A stretch of 64,000 nt of DNA from Pseudorhizobium pelagicum (GTDB taxonomy: Bacteria; Pseudomonadota; Alphaproteobacteria; Rhizobiales; Rhizobiaceae): assembly GCA_000722615.1 (NCBI GenBank), contig JOKI01000005.1, positions 1 through 64,000 of the forward strand, in the 5' to 3' direction. Below the pieces are notes generated by a model, which was not told the origin of the DNA, searched no databases, and saw only the letters and a list, made by a program, of their open reading frames with translations. Below, piece after piece: positions 8,401 to 16,250 of the stretch (its first letter is position 1; each line of letters begins with the position of its first letter). Both the position numbers and the translations under genes were made by a program.

Positions 8401-9270
8401 ATGGTGGATCGGACCGTCTATCTTAACGGCGAATGGCTCCCGGAGGCGGATGCGAAGGTTTCGGTCTTCGATCGAGGCTTCCTCTTTGCCGATGCGATCT
8501 ACGAGGTGACCGCCGTGATCGACGGCAAGCTCATCGCCTATCCCGGCCATGCTGCCCGATTACGCCGGTCGCTGGATGCTCTCGGCATTCCTATGCCGGT
8601 CGGTGACGACGAGCTGCTGGCGCTGCACAAGGAAATAGCGCGCCGCAATACTATCCAGGAAGGCCTCATCTACCTGCAGATCTCCCGCGGCGCACAGGAT
8701 CGGGATTTCGTTTTCCCGCAGGATCTGGCCCCGACACTGGTCATGTTCACCCAGGCCAAGCGCGTCCTGGACAATCCGAAGTGGAAGACGGGTCTCTCGC
8801 TTCAAACCGTTCCGGAAGGCCGCTGGGCGCAGCGACAGATCAAGACGGTACAGCTCCTCTATTCCTCGCTGATGAAGACGGAGGCCGCGCGCAAGGGTTA
8901 CGACGACGTCCTCTTCGTCGAGGACGGCTATATCACCGAGGCGAGTTCGGCCAACTTCCACATCATCACCACGGACGGCACTCTCGTGACCCGCGACCTG
9001 TCGAACGCGCTGCTGCACGGCATTACCCGCGGCTCGATTCTCGACCTCGCGCAGCGCGCTGGCCTGAAAGCAGAGGAACGTTCGTTCACGGTTGACGAAA
9101 CCAGATCCGCCGCGGAAGCCTTCATCACCTCGGCATCGAGTTTCGTCATGCCGGTGGTAAGCCTCGATGGCCACAAGATCGGCGATGGCACCGTCGGCCC
9201 TACCAGCCGCCGCCTGCTGGAGATCTATATCGAGGACCAGTTGCAGCAGGGCGACGCCATCGCTCCTTGA
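8401..9270 (+). CDS. dat: D-amino acid aminotransferase (PLP fold type IV)
   Basis: 289 residues of aminotransferase class IV. '[20 protein letters not shown]' at the N-terminus is typical of D-alanine/D-amino acid aminotransferases. The PLP lysine is K148 in 'RQIKTVQLL' and the partner glutamate is E180 in '[11 protein letters not shown]', matching K145/E177 of the Bacillus enzyme. Start: AAGGA at 8386-8390 is 10 nt from the ATG at 8401 but only 1 nt from an ATG at 8392, so 8401 is preferred. The enzyme moves the amino group of a D-amino acid to a keto acid. Divergent from the hydantoin operon, it would convert the D-amino acid released by the carbamoylase to a 2-oxo acid. Confidence 0.88.
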   Translation: MVDRTVYLNGEWLPEADAKVSVFDRGFLFADAIYEVTAVIDGKLIAYPGHAARLRRSLDALGIPMPVGDDELLALHKEIARRNTIQEGLIYLQISRGAQDRDFVFPQDLAPTLVMFTQAKRVLDNPKWKTGLSLQTVPEGRWAQRQIKTVQLLYSSLMKTEAARKGYDDVLFVEDGYITEASSANFHIITTDGTLVTRDLSNALLHGITRGSILDLAQRAGLKAEERSFTVDETRSAAEAFITSASSFVMPVVSLDGHKIGDGTVGPTSRRLLEIYIEDQLQQGDAIAP

Positions 9271-9367
9271 GAAGAGCACCAATCCCGCCGCCCGTCATAT
9301 ACGCTGGCAAGGAACAGGGTCTTTGCTCGGTTCGTGATGTTGCACCTCAATATATCTTTATTTGTGG

Positions 9368-9387
9368 ATATCTGCGAGCACAGATAT
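9368..9387. promoter_or_regulatory. Inverted repeat upstream of arsH (candidate ArsR operator)
   Basis: Perfect 7-bp inverted repeat ATATCTG-N6-CAGATAT in an AT-rich stretch 75 bp before the arsH start. The region also contains 'tatatc'-type words like those next to arsR at 13755-13780. ArsR/SmtB repressors bind such AT-rich dyads; assignment to ArsR is inference. Confidence 0.45.
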
Positions 9388-9461
9388 ATGTGAGCATCAC
9401 AGGGATCGTCCTGCTTCTGGCGCCGATCCCGCCACCGGCCCCGGGTGGCCAGGAAAACAGC

Positions 9462-10190
9462 ATGGAGACTGAAATGGATGAACTGCCCGCAGCGGTTGCC
9501 GAACACCTTCGGATGCCCGACCTCGAGGCCTTGCGCCCCAAAGCCTCGACCCACCGCCCGCGCATCCTCATCCTCTACGGGTCCCTGCGGGAGACATCCT
9601 ACAGCCGCCTTCTCGCGCAGGAGGCGCGGCGACTGCTGGAGCGCTTCGGCTGCGAGGTTCGCATCTTCGACCCACGCGGCCTGCCGCTTCCCGACGAGGA
9701 GCCGGCCACGCATCCCAAGGTTCAGGAGCTTCGCTCGCTCTCCGAATGGTCCGAGGGACAGGTCTGGGTGAGCCCGGAACGGCATGGGGCCATGACGGGC
9801 ATCATGAAGTGCCAGATCGACTGGATTCCGCTCGCCATCGGGTCCGTTCGCCCGACGCAGGGAAAGACGCTGGCGGTCATGCAGGTCTCCGGCGGCTCGC
9901 AGTCCTTCAATGCCATCAACCAGCTGCGGGTGCTGGGTCGATGGATGCGCATGATCACCATTCCCAACCAGTCCTCCGTCGCCAAGGCCTTCCTTGAGTT
10001 CGATCAGGATGGCCGGATGAAGTCGTCGGCCTACTACGACCGCGTCGTCGATGTCTGCGAGGAGCTGGTGAAATTCACGCTTCTGACGAGAGATGCCTCT
10101 CCCTATCTCACCGACCGCTACAGCGAGCGCAAGGAGACGGCGGAGGAACTGTCGAAGCGCGTCAACCTGCGCGAAGCCACCGGCTCCTGA
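9462..10190 (+). CDS. arsH: ArsH, NADPH-dependent FMN reductase / organoarsenical oxidase
   Basis: 242 residues with the ArsH form of the flavodoxin-like fold: '[20 protein letters not shown]' (residues about 35-54, FMN phosphate loop), '[20 protein letters not shown]' (about 104-123) and '[18 protein letters not shown]'. Known ArsH proteins use NADPH/FMN to oxidise trivalent organoarsenicals to the less toxic pentavalent forms. The ATG at 9462 has AGGA 7 nt upstream. It is convergent with the rest of the ars operon and probably shares ArsR control through the dyad upstream. Confidence 0.94.
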   Translation: METEMDELPAAVAEHLRMPDLEALRPKASTHRPRILILYGSLRETSYSRLLAQEARRLLERFGCEVRIFDPRGLPLPDEEPATHPKVQELRSLSEWSEGQVWVSPERHGAMTGIMKCQIDWIPLAIGSVRPTQGKTLAVMQVSGGSQSFNAINQLRVLGRWMRMITIPNQSSVAKAFLEFDQDGRMKSSAYYDRVVDVCEELVKFTLLTRDASPYLTDRYSERKETAEELSKRVNLREATGS

Positions 10191-10260
10191 GGCCACCAGT
10201 TTGGCGCGCAGAGCTTCGGCGACGAAATGGTCGGCCCACCAAGATTGGCCGCGGATCTGT

Positions 10261-11316
10261 TCAGCGTTCCCCGCGCGCAGCTAGAAAGTCTACGATGGAT
10301 GGCACGACATCCCGTGCCATCCGCCCTGCGCCGAGCAGCGTAGCGGATGCGGCGCCCGTCCAGTTGCCATATCCCGCCAGCCACAATCTCGGTTGCTTCA
10401 GGGATCTGCCGTTCTCGTTGGCCACACGTCCATCCTCGTCAAGCACGCCGAGGCCTTGAAGATGACCGAGCGCCGGCCTGAAGCCGGTGCACCAGATGAT
10501 CGCGTGGGCTGCTGTCGAGCTCCCGTCCTCCCACACCACCGAATTCTTTCCGATCGTTGCAAAAGGCCGAACCGACTGCAGACGCCCCTCGTCCCGAGCC
10601 TTCTTCACGGGAGGCACCATCACGATATCGCCGAGACTGCCGACGGAAGCGCCGTCATTGCCGAGCACCCTGGCATTGGCTCGTTCAAAGAGTACCCGTC
10701 CATCCACATCGTCCGGCAGGAACACCGGAAGCTGTGGCGTCACCCATATGAGCTTTGCGACCTCGGACACTTCGGCTGCAATCTGCGCGCCTGAATTCCC
10801 GCCGCCGACGACGATGACGGACTTGCCGACGAGGTCGGAAGCCGAGCGATAGTGGGCGGAATGGAGCTGAATGCCTTCGAATAGCCCCTGCCCCTCGTAG
10901 ACCGGAACATAGGGCGCAGACCAGGTTCCCGTGGCGCTGACCACCACCTTGGCGTGGTGGGTTTCCCCGTCCGCGCAAACCTCCAGCCCATCCGGTGTCT
11001 CGCGCACGTCGCAGACCGTTACAGGTCTCTCGATCCGGAAACCGTACCTCTTTTCATAGCGGGCAAGATAATCCACCACATCGTCGCGCCCCGGATACCG
11101 GGTGGGCGATGAGGAGGGCATCATCCAGCCGGGAAGCGAGCTATAGGATGCCGGTGAGAACAGGGTGAGCGAATCCCACCCATGGCGCCATGCTCCTCCG
11201 GCTTCGTCGGAGGCGTCGAGAAGGATGAAGTCCACCCCGGCTCGTCGAAGGTAATAGGCTGTCGCCAGCCCCGCCTGCCCTGCTCCGATGACGACGACAT
11301 CATGCGGCTCTGCCAC
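10261..11316 (-). CDS. arsO: ArsO-like flavoprotein monooxygenase
   Basis: 351 residues with two Rossmann dinucleotide-binding motifs: 'VVVIGAGQAGLA' (about 7-18, FAD) and 'VIVVGGGNSGAQIAAE' (about 167-182, NADPH), plus 'SATGTWSAPYVP' between them as in flavin-containing monooxygenases. It is the last gene of the arsR operon, 9 bp after acr3, the position in which ArsO is found in other bacterial ars operons. Its precise substrate (arsenical or a thiol/disulfide partner) is not established from sequence; the name is by family and context. Confidence 0.78.
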   Translation of the reverse strand: MAEPHDVVVIGAGQAGLATAYYLRRAGVDFILLDASDEAGGAWRHGWDSLTLFSPASYSSLPGWMMPSSSPTRYPGRDDVVDYLARYEKRYGFRIERPVTVCDVRETPDGLEVCADGETHHAKVVVSATGTWSAPYVPVYEGQGLFEGIQLHSAHYRSASDLVGKSVIVVGGGNSGAQIAAEVSEVAKLIWVTPQLPVFLPDDVDGRVLFERANARVLGNDGASVGSLGDIVMVPPVKKARDEGRLQSVRPFATIGKNSVVWEDGSSTAAHAIIWCTGFRPALGHLQGLGVLDEDGRVANENGRSLKQPRLWLAGYGNWTGAASATLLGAGRMARDVVPSIVDFLAARGER

Positions 11317-11325
11317 CGCGTTATC

Positions 11326-12399
11326 TCACTCCGCCGGCGCGCGTTCGAGCCTGCCACCGTAGAGCCGTCGCCCCATCCACAGGGCGAACTGGACAAGGAT
11401 GATCAGGACAGGCACCTCCACAAGCGGTCCGATGACGGCCGCAAAGGCGACGGGCGAGGCCAGACCGAAGGCGGCAATGGCCACGGCAATGGCGAGCTCG
11501 AAGTTGTTGCCGGCAGCGGTGAAAGCGACAGCCGTCGTCCTCGGATAGTCGGTACCGATGGCGCGCGCCATCAGGAAGCTGACGAAGAACATGATCAGGA
11601 AGTAGATCGTCAGGGGGATCGCGATCATCACGACATCGAACGGCAGGCGAACCACCTCGCCGCCCTTCAGGCTGAACATCGCAGCGATCGTGAACAGCAG
11701 GGCACCGAGCGTGATGGGGCTGATCGCGGGAAGGAACTTGGTTTCGTACCAGTCCGTGCCCTTGGTTCTCGTCAGGATGCGGCGCGAAAGGTAGCCGGCC
11801 AGGAAGGGAATGCCGAGGTAGATCAGGACGGCTTCCGCGATCGTCCAGAAGGACACGTCGATGACGCTCCCTTCGAGACCGAACAGCGGCGGCAGGAAGG
11901 TCAGGAAGAACCAGGCATAGACACTGAAGAAGAGGATCTGGAAGATCGAATTGAAGGCGACGAGGCCAGCCACATACTGGTTGTCGCCGCGCGCCAGCTG
12001 GTTCCAGACCAGCACCATGGCGATGCAGCGCGCCAGGCCGATCAGGATCAGCCCCGTCATGTATTCCGGATAGTCCCGCAGGAAGATGACCGCCAGCCCA
12101 AACATGAGGACCGGGCCGATGATCCAGTTCTGCAGGAGCGAGATCATCAGGATCTTCTTGTCGGAAAAGACCAGATGCAGTTCCTCGTAGCGCACCTTCG
12201 CGAGCGGCGGATACATCATCAGGATCAGGCCGATGCCGATCGGGATGTTCGTGCTGCCGATCGACAGGCTGTTCAGCCAGCCCGGGAAACCCTCGAACAC
12301 CGTGCCCAGGATGAGCCCGAGCGCCATGGCGGCAAAGATCCAGACGGTCAGATATCGGTCCAGGAACGACAGGCGAAGCGACGCTTGGGCGGGCTGCAT
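11326..12399 (-). CDS. acr3: ACR3-type arsenite efflux permease
   Basis: 357 residues with ten hydrophobic segments. The conserved functional cysteine is in '[18 protein letters not shown]' (C125) and the conserved glutamate in '[11 protein letters not shown]' (E328), the two residues required in characterised ACR3 antiporters. The ATG at 12399 is preferred over 12411 because GGAG lies 6 nt upstream of it. It exports As(III) from the cytoplasm after arsenate has been reduced by the two reductases encoded upstream in the same operon. Confidence 0.95.
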   Translation of the reverse strand: MQPAQASLRLSFLDRYLTVWIFAAMALGLILGTVFEGFPGWLNSLSIGSTNIPIGIGLILMMYPPLAKVRYEELHLVFSDKKILMISLLQNWIIGPVLMFGLAVIFLRDYPEYMTGLILIGLARCIAMVLVWNQLARGDNQYVAGLVAFNSIFQILFFSVYAWFFLTFLPPLFGLEGSVIDVSFWTIAEAVLIYLGIPFLAGYLSRRILTRTKGTDWYETKFLPAISPITLGALLFTIAAMFSLKGGEVVRLPFDVVMIAIPLTIYFLIMFFVSFLMARAIGTDYPRTTAVAFTAAGNNFELAIAVAIAAFGLASPVAFAAVIGPLVEVPVLIILVQFALWMGRRLYGGRLERAPAE

Positions 12400-12444
12400 G
12401 GCAGGCTCCATTTCTGATTCAGTGGCATCCCCGAAGGGACAATG

Positions 12445-12879
12445 TCAGGACAGCCGGCGGCCCTGCGCATCGACAACGGCTTCACCGTCTTCCTTGGTGA
12501 AGGCGCCCCGTTGCGGTGCCGGCAGGAGATCGAGAACGGCCTCCGAAGGCCTGCAGAGCTTCACCCCCATCGGCGACACCACGATCGGCCGGTTGATAAG
12601 GATCGGATGCTCCATCATCGCATCCAGAAGCTGATCGTCGCTGAGCGTTTGGTCCTGCAGCCCGAGTTCGGCAAAGGGCGTACCCTTTTCGCGCAGGAGC
12701 GCCCGCACGGAAATGCCCATGCGGCCGATCAACTGGATCAGCAGTTCACGACTTGGCGGCGTCTTCAGATACTCGACGACATGCGGCTCCAGGCCAGCAT
12801 TGCGGATCATCGCAAGAGTATTGCGCGAGGTCCCGCAGTCCGGATTGTGGTAGATGATGATGTCAACGGGTGCCGTCAT
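12445..12879 (-). CDS. arsC: Glutaredoxin-type arsenate reductase ArsC
   Basis: 144 residues of the ArsC/Spx thioredoxin-like family. Catalytic C15 lies in 'YHNPDCGTSRN'; basic residues equivalent to R60/R94/R107 of the R773 enzyme appear as R59 or R63, R97 ('ILINRPIVV') and R110. The enzyme reduces arsenate to arsenite with glutathione/glutaredoxin. Its start overlaps the stop of the upstream LMW-PTP reductase by 4 nt, so two mechanistically different arsenate reductases are translationally coupled. Confidence 0.93.
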   Translation of the reverse strand: MTAPVDIIIYHNPDCGTSRNTLAMIRNAGLEPHVVEYLKTPPSRELLIQLIGRMGISVRALLREKGTPFAELGLQDQTLSDDQLLDAMMEHPILINRPIVVSPMGVKLCRPSEAVLDLLPAPQRGAFTKEDGEAVVDAQGRRLS

Positions 12880-13403
12880 GCTACGTCGGGCCTCTTCATG
12901 GTGGAACCTTCCATCTCGCCGATTTCCTTGAGCTTCGCGCTCAGGCTCAGGCGCCCGAGGCTTTCCACGGGAAGTGCTGCAAAGGCCGCCAGGCGAAGCT
13001 TCATGTAGCGAAGCGTCTCCCCGAAGGCGAAATGCTTCTCGGTATCCGTCCCCTCCACGGCTGCCGGATCTTCAAGGCCCCAGTGCGCCGTCATCGGCTG
13101 GCCGGGCCAGGCCGGGCACGCTTCCCCAGCGGCATTATCACAGACGGTGAAGACGAAATCGAATTCGGGAGCACCTTCAGCGGCGAACTCGTCCCAGCTC
13201 TTGGACCGGAGTCCTTCGACCGGATAGCCACGGCCTCGCAAGACGTCGATCGCCATCGGATGAACTTCCCCCTTCGGGTGGCTGCCCGCGGAATAGGCCT
13301 TGAACTTTCCGGCACCGTCCTTGTTCAGCACGCTCTCGGCAATGATCGAACGCGCAGAATTTCCGGTGCAGAGGAAAAGGACATTGAACGTGGTCTTGGT
13401 CAT
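12876..13403 (-). CDS. LMW-phosphatase-type arsenate reductase ArsC
   Basis: 175 residues. The P-loop 'LFLCTGNSARSIIAE' carries the nucleophile C12 and R18 (CX5R). A resolving pair C88/C96 in 'VFTVCDNAAGEACPAWPG' corresponds to the C82/C89 cascade of the thioredoxin-linked staphylococcal ArsC, so this is a reductase and not a plain tyrosine phosphatase. The ATG at 13403 overlaps the arsR stop (ATGA). C-terminal extension after about residue 140 ('LSLSAKLKEIGEM') is helical and of unknown role. Confidence 0.9.
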   Translation of the reverse strand: MTKTTFNVLFLCTGNSARSIIAESVLNKDGAGKFKAYSAGSHPKGEVHPMAIDVLRGRGYPVEGLRSKSWDEFAAEGAPEFDFVFTVCDNAAGEACPAWPGQPMTAHWGLEDPAAVEGTDTEKHFAFGETLRYMKLRLAAFAALPVESLGRLSLSAKLKEIGEMEGSTMKRPDVA

Positions 13404-13753
13404 GACGACACCTTCTGTGGAGGGCAACAGGGAGTGAGTTGGGCAATCAGCGGCTCGCAGAGTTCAGCCTTGCCGCCGCAGCAGTCATTCACCAGGTAGA
13501 GAGTGAGATCCCGCAGAACGGCCAGCTCCGCGCGATAGATCATCAAGCGGCTACGGCGCTCTGCACGGATCAGTCCCGCACGCGCCAGCACGCTCAGATG
13601 TGACGACATCGTGTTCTGAGGCACGGCCAGCATCTTGGCCACGTCTCCGGCGGGAACGCCTTCCGGCTCGTGCCGCACGATGAGGTTGAAGGCCTGAAGC
13701 CTTGTGGGCTGCGCCAGTGCTGCCAGCGCGAGTATTGCTTTTTCCTGATCCAT
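13400..13753 (-). CDS. arsR: ArsR/SmtB-family arsenic-responsive repressor
   Basis: 117 residues. The winged-helix recognition segment is 'VPQNTMSSHLSVLARAGLI' (about 44-62). The classical ECVCD arsenite site of the R773 repressor in the DNA-binding helix is absent. Instead cysteines cluster at the C-terminus: C91, C92, C99 ('NDCCGGKAELC') and C109, C110. A C-terminal C95/C96/C102 site is known in Acidithiobacillus ArsR, so this protein probably belongs to that type. First gene of the operon; likely autorepressed through the palindrome at 13768-13777. Confidence 0.94.
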   Translation of the reverse strand: MDQEKAILALAALAQPTRLQAFNLIVRHEPEGVPAGDVAKMLAVPQNTMSSHLSVLARAGLIRAERRSRLMIYRAELAVLRDLTLYLVNDCCGGKAELCEPLIAQLTPCCPPQKVSS

Positions 13754-13754
13754 A

Positions 13755-13780
13755 TATCCAGGATAATCGATATATCGGAT
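13755..13780. promoter_or_regulatory. arsR promoter/operator with palindrome
   Basis: Immediately upstream of arsR lies an AT-rich stretch with the perfect palindrome CGATATATCG (13768-13777) and a flanking 'atatatcc' word. An ArsR/SmtB dimer binding here would cover the promoter. Binding is inferred, not shown. Confidence 0.5.
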
Positions 13781-13904
13781 TGGTCAAGTGCAATGAGACG
13801 TCTGGAGCAATCATCATTTAGGAGATGGCTTCGCCAACGCGCCGGAATACGATGCGCAGACTTGGCCAACCGGACCGCCACACCCGCAACGGGAAAACCA
13901 GTGG

Positions 13905-13933
13905 TTGACAGAAAGACCAAAGTCCTCTATCAA
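13905..13933 (+). promoter_or_regulatory. Sigma-70-type promoter for the cold-shock gene
   Basis: Perfect TTGACA (13905-13910), 17-nt spacer, TATCAA (13928-13933). Transcription would start near 13940 and give a leader of about 140 nt before the csp ATG at 14079, in line with the long leaders of cold-shock mRNAs. The remainder of 13754-14078 holds nothing else that I can support. Confidence 0.5.
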
Positions 13934-14078
13934 GGGTTTATCGATATTTTCTTGCTGAGCTTTGTTTACCGCGCGATTAGCACCGCGTATCTGACGAACC
14001 CTCCCTTTAAAGCATCGTTATCACCATCCGCAGCGCTCACGCGCTACGGCCTTCTATATTGCTAAGAAAGGGTTCATC

Positions 14079-14288
14079 ATGACCACTGGCACAGTAAAAT
14101 GGTTCAATTCCACCAAGGGCTTCGGCTTCATTCAGCCTGACAACGGCGGCCCGGACGCTTTCGTCCACATCTCGGCCGTTGAACGCGCCGGCATGCGCGA
14201 AATCGTTGAAGGCCAGAAGATCGGCTACGACATGGAGCGCGACAACAAGTCGGGCAAGATGTCTGCCTGCAATCTCCAGGCTGCTTAA
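14079..14288 (+). CDS. Cold-shock protein (CspA family)
   Basis: 69 residues, one cold-shock domain. RNP1 'KGFGFIQP' (about 13-20) and RNP2 'DAFVHIS' (about 26-32) are intact, and 'TGTVKWFNSTKGFG' is the standard start. Binds single-stranded RNA/DNA as an RNA chaperone or antiterminator. AGAAAGGG precedes the ATG. A strong intrinsic terminator follows 60 bp downstream, so it is monocistronic. Confidence 0.97.
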   Translation: MTTGTVKWFNSTKGFGFIQPDNGGPDAFVHISAVERAGMREIVEGQKIGYDMERDNKSGKMSACNLQAA

Positions 14289-14350
14289 TTGGGATCTGCT
14301 TTCCGCTGACCACGGATGTACTGGCAACGTCGAAAGCATGAGACCAAACG

Positions 14351-14379
14351 AGGTCAGGCAAATTGCCTGGCCTTTTTTT
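14351..14379 (+). terminator. Intrinsic terminator of the cold-shock gene
   Basis: Stem 14351-14359 with 14365-14373 (9 bp, one G-U pair), 5-nt loop AAATT, followed by seven T residues. Confidence 0.9.
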
Positions 14380-14456
14380 ATGGCCGCACCTCCTCGCAGG
14401 TAGCCGGTGGAGTGGCGTTAGTCCTCGCTTTTTCTCGCTCGCAGCTCGGCCCGCAC

Positions 14457-14579
14457 ACCAGGGTGCCGCGGATCTCTGCGGGTGGCGCGTCTCCTCTCAA
14501 GGGCACCCTAGGTTCTCCAGCCGGACCTGGCTGACAGCCATTGAACGACAAATGCCCCTGCGTTGCAGGGGCATTTGTC
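14457..14579. other. Gene-free structured region: two strong hairpins
   Basis: Between the csp terminator and the host-attachment-type gene (14289-14673, 385 bp) there is no credible ORF. It holds an 11-bp stem with one bulge (14457-14467 with 14502-14513, 34-nt loop) and, 33 nt further, a perfect 15-bp hairpin with a 3-nt loop (14547-14561 with 14565-14579). The second hairpin has no T-tract on either side. A small structured RNA or a protein-binding repeat are both possible; orientation unknown. Confidence 0.4.
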
Positions 14580-14673
14580 TCGTCGCTTATGATCTTTTGA
14601 TTGCGCTACGGTACGGAAGACCTGATCTTCCAATCAGTCCCAAGGCCCCATAGGCCCCGCCGTCTGAAACGTC

Positions 14674-15078
14674 TTACGCGGCCGCCAGGGCCTTCTCGAT
14701 ATCCTGTATCGAATGGCCCGTCAGGTCCTTGTCGATTTCGCCGATGAGGACGTCCGACAACGACTTGTGGTAGCTCTTGCGCATCTCGCCGAGCGTACGC
14801 GGGGCGGCCACGATCACGAGGCTCTTGATCTTGCCCTCCAGCACATGCTTGTTCAGCATGTCCGTGACGCCACTGCCGAACCCGTCTTCGTCCTGCTGGC
14901 TGTCGTCCGGGTTTGCGGAACTGCTGGAATGGCGGCCACCGGAAGAGATTTTCGAGCCGTCGACATCGCCGGATGGCATTGCCTTGAGCCTGACGTTCGC
15001 CGCATCGCCTTCATTCTGAAACAGGCTGAGCTTTTCGCCATCTGCAACAGCAATGATCGTATTCTGGGGAAGCTGCAT
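14674..15078 (-). CDS. Host-attachment-type protein (PF10116-like)
   Basis: 134 residues. Begins 'MQLPQNTIIAVADGEKLSLF' and ends with 'LVIVAAPRTLGEMRKSYHKS' and 'IGEIDKDLTGHSIQDIEKAL', the pattern of the rhizobial/agrobacterial 'protein required for attachment to host cells' family. The middle (about residues 45-70) is a low-complexity Ser/Asp/Gln linker. No signal peptide is seen, so the protein is probably cytoplasmic; the family name reflects genetics more than known biochemistry. It resembles eRF1-domain-like/baeRF folds in the 'VIVAAPRTLGEMR' segment. GGAG lies 7 nt before the ATG at 15078. Confidence 0.82.
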   Translation of the reverse strand: MQLPQNTIIAVADGEKLSLFQNEGDAANVRLKAMPSGDVDGSKISSGGRHSSSSANPDDSQQDEDGFGSGVTDMLNKHVLEGKIKSLVIVAAPRTLGEMRKSYHKSLSDVLIGEIDKDLTGHSIQDIEKALAAA

Positions 15079-15251
15079 ATCTGATCTCCATCGTCGGCAC
15101 CGTCCGCTCAACCTTTTGGATGAACCACTGCTTGTTTCGGCGCCTACAGTAATCCCGCGGCCGAAGATCGGTTCCGTTCGGTGATCATCAACCATGTTCG
15201 CCAGCGGCCGGGGTACCGTCAAACACCACCGGCCCGGCGCATCTCCGGCGT

Positions 15252-16094
15252 TCAGCCGAGCTCGAGCGTGGTGACGGCAAAGACGCCGGCAAGCGAAGTC
15301 GCTGGAGTCTCGCCGCGATACATGCGTGCCGTCGTAAAACCGGGCCGGAAATCGAGCCCCTTCAGAAGGTCCGCAAAGCTGCCCTGGTGATCCGGTACAT
15401 CGAGATAGACGGTGGAGCCCGCACGCGCGGACAGACAGGCGGCAAGGATCTCTTCTGCAAGCGCCTCGCTTGTCGCAAACAATGGTCCGATCTTCGCCCC
15501 ATCTGCACAGTCGCGAAGCACCGCATAGCCCTCGATACGATCCTCCCGCTCAGCCACCACCGAAACACGAGGCGGCTGCAGCCAAAGGTCGAGAAACGGT
15601 TTTCTGGGTGCCGGGAAATACCGGCTGTCGAAGGCCTCGATACCAGCCAGATCGCCTGCTGACACATCACGGATATCTGCCCCCCGTGAGAGCCCTGCCG
15701 GCGCCAGGCCCGACCAGCGAACTGTGCGGTAGACCGGCGAGAAGCCCATCCGGGCATAGTTGTCCTGCTGCTCAGGTACTCCGTCCAGACCGATGATGCG
15801 GCCGTCGAGATGCGCCATTGCCGCATTCCAGACGAGCCGACCGTAGCCGTTGCCGCGGTGTTCGGGGTGGCAGATATAGAGACCGATGAAGCCGAAGTCT
15901 TCGCCGTAGCGCACCGCCGAAATTCCGGCCACCATTGCACTTTCGACGAAACACCCGATGAACCCGTCAGGATCGGCAGCGTGCATGGGTGCCGCGTCAT
16001 CGCGCCCCGGGTTCCAGCCCTCGCGGCGCGCCCAGTCGATCAGGGTCTGAACCTCGGGGAGAGTGAGCGTCCGAATGCTGGGCGAGGCGGTCAT
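15252..16094 (-). CDS. GNAT-family N-acetyltransferase with C-terminal second domain
   Basis: 280 residues. The N-terminal GNAT domain has the acetyl-CoA pyrophosphate loop 'CHPEHRGNGYGRLVWN' (R-G-N-G-Y-G at about 80-85) preceded by 'FGFIGLYI'. The second half, including 'RIEGYAVLRDCADGAKIGPL' and 'STVYLDVPDHQGSFADLLKG', is the YitH/DUF1248-like GNAT C-terminal domain. The acceptor substrate is unknown. It stands alone, 157 bp upstream of the end of the secretion operon on the same strand. Confidence 0.85.
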   Translation of the reverse strand: MTASPSIRTLTLPEVQTLIDWARREGWNPGRDDAAPMHAADPDGFIGCFVESAMVAGISAVRYGEDFGFIGLYICHPEHRGNGYGRLVWNAAMAHLDGRIIGLDGVPEQQDNYARMGFSPVYRTVRWSGLAPAGLSRGADIRDVSAGDLAGIEAFDSRYFPAPRKPFLDLWLQPPRVSVVAEREDRIEGYAVLRDCADGAKIGPLFATSEALAEEILAACLSARAGSTVYLDVPDHQGSFADLLKGLDFRPGFTTARMYRGETPATSLAGVFAVTTLELG

Positions 16095-16250
16095 GCGCGT
16101 CAATTCACTCCGGTGAACGTTATCGACGGATATGCTCGGGTCGCCGGTCGCGGTCAAGTTCCTGTCCCTCAACGGTTCAGCCTTTCACGAACCGTGATCT
16201 GCCCTGAAGGAATTGCAGCGGTGCTGGCAGCCGGGGCCGCAGGCCGGGCG

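Noticed and set aside
9311-9336. GGAAC-N17-CGTG upstream of arsH as an EcfG promoter
   Set aside because: The -10 element has a mismatch and the spacing is 17, while the same region has a better ArsR-type dyad; one near-match of this kind is expected by chance.
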